Positions 48,001 through 54,196 of a DNA stretch of 64,000 nt are shown here, piece after piece (position 1 is the stretch's first letter; each line of letters starts with the position of its first letter). Made by a program: the position numbers and the translations under genes. The DNA comes from Bacteroidota bacterium (lineage in GTDB: Bacteria > Bacteroidota > Bacteroidia > Cytophagales > Cyclobacteriaceae). The notes beneath the pieces are model-generated. The model searched no databases and was not told where the DNA came from. It worked only from the letters and a program-made list of their open reading frames with translations. Location of the stretch: positions 1 through 64,000 of the forward strand of contig JAFDYX010000024.1 in NCBI GenBank assembly GCA_018267215.1, in the 5' to 3' direction.

Positions 48001-48134
48001 ATAAAGAACTGACCGACCAAATTGACGCACAGTTAAATAGCTTACGACAGATTATGAAAGAGGCGCTGCCCAAGTTCAACGACCTGATCAAGCAAAAACA
48101 AATCAGTGCAGTAACGGTGGATGAGGTGATGTAG
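45003..48134 (+). CDS. Secreted Asp-box (BNR/VPS10-sortilin-like) beta-propeller protein
   Basis: 1043 aa with a signal peptide (ends VSAQ, residue 19). The N-terminal 730 residues carry at least eleven Asp-box motifs of the form S/T-x-D-x-G-x-T/x-W (for example TTDAGNTW, STDAGKTW, SDDGGKNW, STDGGDTW, TKDYGKTW), predicting two beta-propellers. The domain opens with WRSIGPYRGGRADAVTG. The C-terminal part (about 770-1043) has an Ig-like domain and a helical coiled region (DKLSETNKAVKNIRTVRDQINRV). Databases often name such proteins glycosyl hydrolase, but no sialidase Arg triad is evident, so protein or glycan binding is equally possible. Confidence 0.85.
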   Translation: MKKLLVLLFVFAFFLVSAQKKNATPKSTLTYDDKLYNALTWRSIGPYRGGRADAVTGVPGKSNLFYFGSTGGGVWRTTDAGNTWSNISDGFFGGSIGSVAVSEWDNNVIYVGQGEGTVRGNVSSGHGIYKSTDAGKTWAFAGLKNSSLIPRIRIHPKNPDLVYAAVLGDLFKSSEERGVYRSDDGGKNWKRILFANADAGAVDLCMDPSNPRILFASTWRIRRTPYSLESGGEGSALWKSTDGGDTWKNISANEGMPKGTWGIVGVSVSPVNSNRVYAIIENDHGGVYRSDDGGEKWTKMNDDRNLRQRAWYYSKIYADTKDEDIVYVMNVSYLKSKDGGKTFKQMNANHGDHHDLWIAPEDNQRMIIADDGGGQVSFDAGENWSTYNNQPTAQFYRVVTDNHFPYRIYGAQQDNTTVRILHRTDGYSIGEHDWQVTAGSESGHLAPDPQDEDVVFGGNYDGMLQRINHRTGELRNVNAWPDNPMGSGAEGAKYRFQWNFPIVFSPHNPKKLYAASQHLHVSYNGGESWELISPDLTRNDPTKLGSSGGPITKDNTSVEYYCTIFAVAESPYEKDLIMAGSDDGLLHLTKDGGKTWEKITPAGMPEWMMFNSVEFDPFVKGGAYVAGTRYKLGDYQPYLYRTKDYGKTWTKITDGIDPSHFTRVVRADPKRAGLLYAGTEYGMYISFDDGASWKPFQLNLPMVPITDLTLKNDNLIAATQGRSFWLIDDITPLHQLNEAVAKSDFHLYKPMPSYRMNGGQGGWRGEPKTEGKNHPNGVMIHYYLKDTAKTKAELEIAEKSGKLIKKYSTSPDKKLKEGELKIKPGMNRTIWNMQYADAEGFDGLIMWGASLSGPKAVPGIYKAKLTVNGHSEETEFEIVKDPRTSGTMSDIQAQFNFSIAVRDKLSETNKAVKNIRTVRDQINRVIDPMKDKADMKDVTEMGQHINQEMKKIEEALYQTKNRSDQDPLNFPIRLNNKLGALGGEVDGSDYKPTEQVKAVYKELTDQIDAQLNSLRQIMKEALPKFNDLIKQKQISAVTVDEVM

Positions 48135-48233
48135 TCTTTTTATAAGACTCGCTGAAGGTTGATTTGACCAACGAGGTTCGCAAGTTCAGGTATATCTTAG
48201 TTTGGTTTTTTTGTAGCTTTATTTTAGCGGGCA

Positions 48234-48524
48234 ATGCAACTTATGACCACTACGCAAACGATAAAAGCATTGACAACCATCCCCGGTGTGGGAAAATCCA
48301 TTGCCACAGATTTATACAACATCGGCATCAGGCAAGTAAGCGATCTGAAAGGCAAAGACCCACAAATGCTTTACGATTGCTCAAATCAATTTGCCGGCTG
48401 TGTGCAAGACAGGTGCCTGCTTTATGTTTTTAGGTGTGCCGTTTATTTTGCCGAAACACCAACCACCGCACGCAACAGCGAAAAACTAAAATGGTGGAAC
48501 TGGAAAGACAAGAAGACACAGTAA
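48234..48524 (+). CDS. Helix-hairpin-helix protein of the Cdd1 (pathogenicity locus) family
   Basis: 96 aa. TIPGVGKSIATDLYNIGIRQVSDLKGKDPQMLYD is a helix-hairpin-helix motif, and QDRCLLYVFRCAVYFAETP completes the Cdd1 pattern. Members are small putative DNA-binding proteins of unknown role; the family name does not imply virulence here. ATG 48243 is an alternative start. The gene stands alone between the Asp-box gene and the REP-like element. Confidence 0.8.
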   Translation: MQLMTTTQTIKALTTIPGVGKSIATDLYNIGIRQVSDLKGKDPQMLYDCSNQFAGCVQDRCLLYVFRCAVYFAETPTTARNSEKLKWWNWKDKKTQ

Positions 48525-48643
48525 GGAAGAATGTGGGAGGATGTGCAGGTTTTGAAAGTTGTGTAGGAAGGGTAGCAGTTAATATAAGGCTCAAATAGTT
48601 TTTAGTGCATTACTCGTTTCTGCGGCAGGGATAGAAGTGGAAA

Positions 48644-48740
48644 GCCCGCAGCCAGCGCGGGCAAATGGGCTGGCGCGAGGACTTGCAACGGACCTGCCTG
48701 TCGGTAGGCAAGTAGCCCGGTGGCGCGCCTCGCGCCAGCC
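48644..48740. repeat. GC-rich REP-like palindromic element
   Basis: Within the 316-nt gene-free spacer 48525-48840 lies a strongly GC-rich block unlike the surroundings. It has three nested symmetries: GCCCGC/GCGGGC (48644-48662), GGCTGGCGCGAGG (48668-48680) with its exact complement at 48728-48740, and an inner CTGCCTGTCGGTAGGCAAG hairpin (about 48694-48712). The arrangement resembles dispersed REP elements mobilised by RAYT transposases. No transposase is present in the window. Confidence 0.65.
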
Positions 48741-48793
48741 GCCCCGGTTTAAAAAACTTATAAGTTCCAACTTCTAAACTTCTAACTTCTACT

Positions 48794-48801
48794 TATTTTT
48801 G
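48794..48801 (+). promoter_or_regulatory. Putative -7 promoter box for glyS
   Basis: TATTTTTG matches TAnnTTTG 39 nt upstream of the glyS ATG. No convincing -33 element is visible; the upstream sequence is an AACTTCTA-word low-complexity stretch. Confidence 0.42.
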
Positions 48802-48805
48802 CACC

Positions 48806-48833
48806 CCCACCTTCATCAAAAAACTTCGGTGGG
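48806..48833 (+). promoter_or_regulatory. Hairpin in the glyS leader
   Basis: CCCACC (48806-48811) and GGTGGG (48828-48833) form a GC-rich stem over a 16-nt loop, ending seven bases before the glyS ATG. It is close enough to affect ribosome loading or act as a protein-binding site, but it is too small for a T-box. Confidence 0.4.
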
Positions 48834-48840
48834 CAAGTTT

Positions 48841-50403
48841 ATGGCGAATGATTCTGAAAACCTGTTGAAAAAAGTGATTGCCCATGCCAAGGAGTATGGG
48901 TTTATTTTTCCTTCGAGTGAAATTTATGATGGCCTCAGCGCTGTGTACGACTACGGCCAGAATGGCGTAGAGTTGAAAAACAACATCAAAGAATATTGGT
49001 GGAAGTTTATGACGCAGATGCACGACAACATTGTGGGCATTGATGCTGCTATCTTTATGCACCCCACTACCTGGAAGGCCAGCGGCCACGTGGACGCCTT
49101 CAACGACCCGATGGTTGACAACAAAGACAGCAAGAAACGCTACCGAGCCGATGTGCTGGTGGAAGACGCCATTGGCAAGATGGAGGAGAAGATTGAAAAA
49201 GAAATTGATAAGGCTGCCAAACGTTTTGGTGATGCCTTTAACAAAGAACAATTTGTGCAGACCAATGCACGCGTGTTGGAGTATCAAAAGAAAATTGACG
49301 AAGCCAATGCGCGGCTGAAAGAAGCCATGAACAAAAATGACATGGCTGCCATGAAGCAGTTGATCGTAGATTTGGAAATCAACGACCCGATCAGCGGTAC
49401 AAAAAACTGGACGGACGTGCGGCAGTTTAATTTGATGTTCAGTACAGAGATGGGTTCGGTGGCCGATGATGCCAACAAAATTTATCTGAGGCCGGAAACA
49501 GCGCAGGGAATTTTTGTAAACTTTTTGAATGTGCAGAAGACGGGCAGGATGAAGATTCCGTTTGGTATTGCCCAAATAGGGAAGGCCTTTAGAAACGAAA
49601 TTGTGGCACGCCAGTTTATTTTCCGCATGCGCGAGTTTGAACAGATGGAGATGCAGTTTTTTGTGAAGCCCGGCACGGAGATGGAATGGTACGAGAAGTG
49701 GAAACAGAAACGGATGAAGTGGCACCAGACACTAGGACTTGGCGAAAATAATTATCGTTTTCATGATCATTTAAACTTGGCACACTATGCCAACGCTGCG
49801 TGCGATATTCAATTTAACTTCCCCATGGGCTTTAAGGAGTTGGAGGGAATCCACAGTCGCACGGATTTTGATTTGAAGAGCCACGAAAAATTCTCTGGCA
49901 AGAAGTTGCAGTATTTTGATTCAGAGAGCAACCAAAGCTACGTGCCGTTTGTGGTGGAAACATCTGTTGGTTTAGATCGGATGTTCTTGTCGGTGCTGGC
50001 CACTTCCTATAAAGAAGAAAAAATTGCAGGTGCTGAAGGTGAAGCAGGAAGTGAGCGTGTGGTGCTTTCTATTCCACCCGCGTTGGCTCCCTACAAAATT
50101 GCCGTGTTGCCGTTGGTGAAGAAAGATGGCTTGTCCGAGAAGGCTGAAGAGGTAATGAATTTATTGAAGCACGACTTCCGTTGCTACTATGAAGACAAAG
50201 ACACCATTGGCAGGAGATACAGGCGCATGGATGCCATCGGCACACCTTATTGCATTACGATTGACCACCAAACGTTGCAAGACAACTCAGTTACCATCCG
50301 CGAGCGCGACACAATGAGGCAGGAAAGGATTTCTATTACTGCTGTGAGAGAAAAAATTCAGAAACTAGTTTCGATTACGGAGTTGTTGAAGAAGGTTAGC
50401 TGA
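48841..50403 (+). CDS. glyS: Glycine--tRNA ligase, dimeric (alpha2) type
   Basis: 520 aa class-II synthetase. N-terminal GFIFPSSEIYDGLSAVYDYGQNGVELK, motif 2 FRNEIVARQFIFRMREFEQMEMQFF, motif 3 SVGLDRMFLSVL and the C-terminal anticodon-binding domain (APYKIAVLPLVKKDGLS) identify the eukaryote-like homodimeric GlyRS, not the alpha2-beta2 enzyme. It charges tRNA-Gly. ATG 48841 is chosen; an in-frame TTG at 48799 would overlap the -7 box and the leader hairpin. Confidence 0.96.
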   Translation: MANDSENLLKKVIAHAKEYGFIFPSSEIYDGLSAVYDYGQNGVELKNNIKEYWWKFMTQMHDNIVGIDAAIFMHPTTWKASGHVDAFNDPMVDNKDSKKRYRADVLVEDAIGKMEEKIEKEIDKAAKRFGDAFNKEQFVQTNARVLEYQKKIDEANARLKEAMNKNDMAAMKQLIVDLEINDPISGTKNWTDVRQFNLMFSTEMGSVADDANKIYLRPETAQGIFVNFLNVQKTGRMKIPFGIAQIGKAFRNEIVARQFIFRMREFEQMEMQFFVKPGTEMEWYEKWKQKRMKWHQTLGLGENNYRFHDHLNLAHYANAACDIQFNFPMGFKELEGIHSRTDFDLKSHEKFSGKKLQYFDSESNQSYVPFVVETSVGLDRMFLSVLATSYKEEKIAGAEGEAGSERVVLSIPPALAPYKIAVLPLVKKDGLSEKAEEVMNLLKHDFRCYYEDKDTIGRRYRRMDAIGTPYCITIDHQTLQDNSVTIRERDTMRQERISITAVREKIQKLVSITELLKKVS

Positions 50404-50416
50404 TTTTGTATCTTTG
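50386..50416 (+). promoter_or_regulatory. Promoter of the DUF433 antitoxin gene; leaderless transcript predicted
   Basis: TTG (50386-50388), a 20-nt spacer and TATCTTTG (50409-50416) match the consensus. The ATG of the next gene is at 50421, about where transcription should start, so the mRNA would have almost no 5' leader. The promoter overlaps the 3' end of glyS. Confidence 0.6.
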
Positions 50417-50420
50417 AATA

Positions 50421-50702
50421 ATGAGGGTAAGGAAACCAATTTCACAGACAGAGTCAATCGACAAGGGTTTGCACAAAACTCTTCTTAAAGAGAAATTGGT
50501 TTGGCTACATCCAGAACGCGTTTCAGGCGATTTGTTGATTTATGAAACGCGCGTTCCGCTTTCTTTGTTTTTACAATTCTTGTCTAAAAATAAAATTGAA
50601 GAATTTGAAGAGGCTTATCCTTCAGTTTCGAAGGATAAAATCATTGCCATTCTTAGTCATCTTGCAAAATCTTCACTTAAAAAAAACAAAGCAAAAGTTT
50701 AG
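50421..50702 (+). CDS. DUF433 antitoxin-like protein
   Basis: 93 aa. After a basic N-terminus, the segment LVWLHPERVSGDLLIYETRVPLSLFLQFLSKNKIEEFEEAYPSVSKDKI matches DUF433, the winged-helix antitoxin partner of DUF5615 PIN-like toxins. It ends 2 nt before the toxin reading frame. The toxin is interrupted, so this gene may now be a solitary antitoxin or DNA-binding remnant. Confidence 0.82.
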   Translation: MRVRKPISQTESIDKGLHKTLLKEKLVWLHPERVSGDLLIYETRVPLSLFLQFLSKNKIEEFEEAYPSVSKDKIIAILSHLAKSSLKKNKAKV

Positions 50703-50704
50703 AG

Positions 50705-51037
50705 ATGAAAGTTTTGCTTGACGAGAATCTTGACCATCGTTTGAAGATTCATATTCCAAATTCCTTTACTGTTTTTGAGATGGGTTGGAGCAGTTTGAAA
50801 AATGGAGAATTACTCAAATAGCTGTCGGTCGATAAATTTTCTTTTCTGCTGACAGCCGACTTGAATATGCCATATCAGCAAAACGAGAAGAAAATAATAG
50901 ACATCGGCCTGACGGTAATTGTTCTTCAGGGCAAAAATGAAATAGCAGAACATTTAAAGCACATCGACCAGATCAAAGGACTGATAAAATCAGCAGATAC
51001 ACCCAAAGGTTTTATTGTTTTGAATTACAAGAAATAG
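50705..51037 (+). pseudogene. DUF5615 PIN-like toxin, interrupted by an in-frame TAG
   Basis: The frame of 110 codons reads MKVLLDENLDHRLKIHI, then GWSSLKNGELLK, a TAG at 50819-50821 (codon 39), and then continues LSVDKFSFLLTADLNMPYQQ to KGFIVLNYKK. Both halves are the typical DUF5615/Mut7-C-like PIN toxin: the DEN acidic motif near the N-terminus and the TAD/NMPYQQ motif in the centre, both retained. Only the TAG interrupts it; no frameshift exists. The toxin should be inactive unless the stop is read through. Its partner antitoxin gene is intact. It ends one base before the dgt ATG. Confidence 0.82.
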
Positions 51038-51038
51038 A

Positions 51039-52352
51039 ATGAACTGGCCACAACTCCTCTCTCCCCAACGACTTCAATCGAAAACAGATCAGCACGACCA
51101 ATCGCGCAGTGCGTTTGAACAAGACTACGACCGCATTATTTTTTCGCACCCTTTCCGCAGGCTGCAAGATAAAACACAGGTTCACCCGCTGCCGGTAGAT
51201 GATTTTGTGCACACGCGGTTAACACATAGCCTGGAAGTGTCGAGCGTAGGAAGATCGCTTGGAAAAAAAGTAGGAGAGGAGATTTTGAAAAGGCACATAT
51301 CGCTGAACGAGAAATTCTCGTTGTTTGATTTTGGCGCTATCGTGGCAGCCGCCTCGTTAGCACACGATCTGGGCAACCCACCTTTCGGGCATGCGGGTGA
51401 AGAGGCCATCTCCGATTTTTTTACGCATCAATACGAAGGGCAGTCGTTAAAGCCATTTGTTACCGAAAGCGAATGGGTTGATCTCACAAAATTTGAAGGC
51501 AACGCGCAAGGGTTTCGTTTGCTAAATCAAAAACAATACGGGCTTCGGTTAACGTCTGCTATGTTGGGCGCATTTACGAAGTACCCGTGTCCGGCATTTT
51601 TTCCTGAGCGTGATAAATCGAGAAAGAGTCAAAAAAAATTTGGATTCTTTGAAAGCGAAAAAGAAATTTTTGAACAACTGGCTCTTGAACTTGGGCTGAT
51701 ACAGAAAGGAAAAAGCTGGAGCCGTCATCCGCTGGCTTTTTTAGTAGAAGCTGCCGATGACATCTGCTACGGCATCATTGACCTGGAAGATGGCTGCCGG
51801 TTGGGGCTGGTGAGCGAAGAGGAAACTGTTGCTTTGATGGCCGTAATATTGAAAGAGCAGTTTGATCGCGCAAAGCTGAATAAACTGGTAGGCCGAACAG
51901 AGAGGCTGGGTGTGTTGCGCGCGCTGACAATCAACAAACTGGTGGATGAATGTGTGTCTGTATTTTTAGAGGAAGAGCCGGCCATCCTCAATGGAAATTT
52001 TGATCGGGCTTTAACGGATGTAATTCCCTCTGCCGGAGGTTTGAAAAGTATTTCACAACTCTCCGTAGAAAAAATTTACAGAGCACGCTCTGTGGTAGAA
52101 ATTGAAGCCGGTGGCCACGTAGTGTTGCCGGGATTGCTGCGCGAATTTATAGCGGTGGGGCAGGCGCTGCAACGACAACAACTGACAAGCAAACAAAGGA
52201 ATATGCAGTATCTGCTGCCCGAAGAAATTAGGTGGGCAATTGGGCAACAGCCTGAAAATACGTACCACATGTTGCGTTGGGTGATTGATTTTATTTCAGG
52301 CTTAACCGATCGCCATGCACTGAGCCTCTATCATAAGATTACGGGCGGTTGA
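51039..52352 (+). CDS. dgt: Deoxyguanosinetriphosphate triphosphohydrolase-like dNTPase
   Basis: 437 aa HD-domain enzyme. RTxLTHSLEV (His63), AHDLGNPPFGHAGEEA (His109-Asp110) and the later AADDICYGIIDLED supply the metal site; FSHPFRRLQDKTQVHP is the family's N-terminal motif. It hydrolyses dNTPs to deoxynucleoside and triphosphate, controlling the dNTP pool. Its 3' end overlaps a convergent gene by 14 nt. Confidence 0.93.
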   Translation: MNWPQLLSPQRLQSKTDQHDQSRSAFEQDYDRIIFSHPFRRLQDKTQVHPLPVDDFVHTRLTHSLEVSSVGRSLGKKVGEEILKRHISLNEKFSLFDFGAIVAAASLAHDLGNPPFGHAGEEAISDFFTHQYEGQSLKPFVTESEWVDLTKFEGNAQGFRLLNQKQYGLRLTSAMLGAFTKYPCPAFFPERDKSRKSQKKFGFFESEKEIFEQLALELGLIQKGKSWSRHPLAFLVEAADDICYGIIDLEDGCRLGLVSEEETVALMAVILKEQFDRAKLNKLVGRTERLGVLRALTINKLVDECVSVFLEEEPAILNGNFDRALTDVIPSAGGLKSISQLSVEKIYRARSVVEIEAGGHVVLPGLLREFIAVGQALQRQQLTSKQRNMQYLLPEEIRWAIGQQPENTYHMLRWVIDFISGLTDRHALSLYHKITGG

Positions 52353-52707
52353 AATACTGCGCCACATAGTTGACAGTCAAAACCACTAAGCAAATCACCA
52401 GCCCCAAAAACTCACGAGTTTCTTCGATGTAAAGATTTTGCATTTTAGCCAGTTCATCTAACAGTTGGGAGCGATCATCAGACCGGAGCCACACCATCAT
52501 AGAAGGGAATAGGGATGCGGCATAAATCAGAAAAATCAAGGCGAGAAACAGATAAATCCACTTGTTTACAGTTCTAAAAATAGCTGACACACACAAGGCA
52601 GTCATCGAGCCATAGATCGGTATCCATACATAAGGGTCTGGGTCGTTATATTGAAGGGCGGCAAAAATGAAAAAAATGACAGTAAAAAAAAGATTGAACG
52701 ATTTCAT
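52339..52707 (-). CDS. Small membrane protein, TMEM220-like
   Basis: 122 aa with four predicted helices: LFFTVIFFIFAALQYNDPDPYVWIPIYGSM, an FRTVNKWIYLFLALIFLIYAASLF pair and LGLVICLVVLTVNYVAQYF. The QYNDPDPxxW motif is typical of the transmembrane protein 220 family; function unknown. The ATG at 52707 is preferred over an in-frame start at 52809. Its stop lies inside the end of dgt on the other strand. Confidence 0.8.
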   Translation of the reverse strand: MKSFNLFFTVIFFIFAALQYNDPDPYVWIPIYGSMTALCVSAIFRTVNKWIYLFLALIFLIYAASLFPSMMVWLRSDDRSQLLDELAKMQNLYIEETREFLGLVICLVVLTVNYVAQYFNRP

Positions 52708-52766
52708 ACAGGAAAGTAATGGATTAAAGTTAGGTTTATTTTTTAACTTGCCTCCAAAATATATGT

Positions 52767-54029
52767 ATGGAGGCATACGGAAAAATATTGTTGGTTGCCA
52801 TGCCCGCATTTTTATTGCTGGTGCTGCTCGAAAAATGGTATGGATGGATGAAAGGCCGCGATACCGTTCGGCAAAACGACATGATTTCCAGCCTAAGTTC
52901 GGGCGTTTCCAACGTAACCAAAGACGTGTTGGGAATAGGGTTGGTGATTATCTCTTACCAATGGCTGGTAGCTAAAGTAGCCTTGGTACACGTGGAGGCC
53001 ACATGGGTAGTTTATGTTATCGCTTTTATCTCATTAGACTTTGCCGGCTACTGGGTACATCGGCTGCAGCATGAGTACAATCTCTTTTGGAATGCCCACA
53101 TCATCCATCATAGCAGCGAAGAATTTAATTTAGCCTGCGCCCTGCGGCAAAGTATTTCTACACTCATTAAAGTGTTCGCCATTTTTCTTTTACCGGCTGC
53201 ATTGTTCGGTGTGCCCGAACAGGTGATTGCATTGGTAGCTCCGCTGCACCTATTTGCTCAGTTTTGGTACCATACACAACATATCGGCAAGCTGGGCTTT
53301 TTAGAAAATATTATTGTTACGCCATCGCACCACCGGGTTCACCATGCCATCAACCCCGAATACCTCGACAAAAATTATTCGCAGATATTTATTTTTTGGG
53401 ATAAACTGTTTGGCACCTATCAGGAAGAGATGTCTGAGGTGCCGCCTGTTTATGGAGTTACGCGCCCTGTGCGCACCTGGAACCCCATCAAAATAAATTT
53501 TATGCATTTGTGGTTGCTGATGAAGGATGCCTGGCACACAAGTAGTTGGAAAGACAAATTGCGTATTTGGTTTATGCCGCTCGGCTGGCGTCCGCCTGAT
53601 GTGGTGGAGCGATATCCGGTGTATAAAATCAGCGATGTCTATCACTTCGAAAAATACGACCCACGCCTTTCAAAAGAGATGATTATCTGGAGTTGGGTGC
53701 AGATGCTGGTAATGTTGCTGACGGTGAGTTATCTTTTTTCCCATATCGCTCAAATCGGGTCGCCTGCCTTTTTTTGGTATGGCGCTTTTGTGTTTCTTTC
53801 CATTTATGCCTACACAGAGCTACTCGATAAAAACCGGAATGCGTATGCGTGGGAGTTGTTCAAAAATATTTTTGGGGCTTTTCTGATATGGAAATACAGC
53901 GGCTGGTTCGGAATAGATTCTCTTTTCTCCGGTGCTACGGCTGTGCTGATGGTTTACTTAGTGTTGTCAACGATAGTGGTTATATTTTTTTCTGTCAAGA
54001 AATTGACTCCGGTACCCACCGCTAAATAG
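52767..54029 (+). CDS. Sterol desaturase/fatty-acid hydroxylase superfamily protein
   Basis: 420 aa integral membrane protein. The three His clusters binding the di-iron centre are visible: HRLQH, HIIHHS and HHRVHH, separated by membrane helices. A C-terminal membrane part (VSYLFSHIAQIGSPAFFW ... LIWKYSGWFGIDSLF) is extra relative to short members. It probably hydroxylates or desaturates a lipid; the substrate is unknown. Divergent from the TMEM220-like gene with a 59-nt spacer. Confidence 0.9.
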   Translation: MEAYGKILLVAMPAFLLLVLLEKWYGWMKGRDTVRQNDMISSLSSGVSNVTKDVLGIGLVIISYQWLVAKVALVHVEATWVVYVIAFISLDFAGYWVHRLQHEYNLFWNAHIIHHSSEEFNLACALRQSISTLIKVFAIFLLPAALFGVPEQVIALVAPLHLFAQFWYHTQHIGKLGFLENIIVTPSHHRVHHAINPEYLDKNYSQIFIFWDKLFGTYQEEMSEVPPVYGVTRPVRTWNPIKINFMHLWLLMKDAWHTSSWKDKLRIWFMPLGWRPPDVVERYPVYKISDVYHFEKYDPRLSKEMIIWSWVQMLVMLLTVSYLFSHIAQIGSPAFFWYGAFVFLSIYAYTELLDKNRNAYAWELFKNIFGAFLIWKYSGWFGIDSLFSGATAVLMVYLVLSTIVVIFFSVKKLTPVPTAK

Positions 54030-54196
54030 ACGACTCACAATCGAAAACCCAATCAGGCAAAATGATTATAGAGTTAATCTCTCCGTGAAGTGTAATTGAG
54101 ATGGTTCATAATGCCCCAAGCACGGGTTTTTCGTGTATTGGCACCGGTCTATACAATCACACTTTTTATTAGCTTTACCCTTTAATTTTTCAATAC

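Noticed and set aside
45003-48134. Naming the 1043-aa Asp-box protein a sialidase or glycosyl hydrolase
   Set aside because: Asp boxes are structural and shared by many propellers; the catalytic residues of sialidases are not identifiable here.
48644-48740. Considered as a structured noncoding RNA or a rho-independent terminator
   Set aside because: No T run follows the long arms and no promoter precedes them; nested GC-rich symmetry fits a REP-like element better, although an RNA role cannot be excluded.
48799-48840. An N-terminal extension of glyS from TTG 48799
   Set aside because: The extra residues (MHPHLHQKTSVGKF) match no GlyRS, and the codons overlap the -7 box and leader hairpin.
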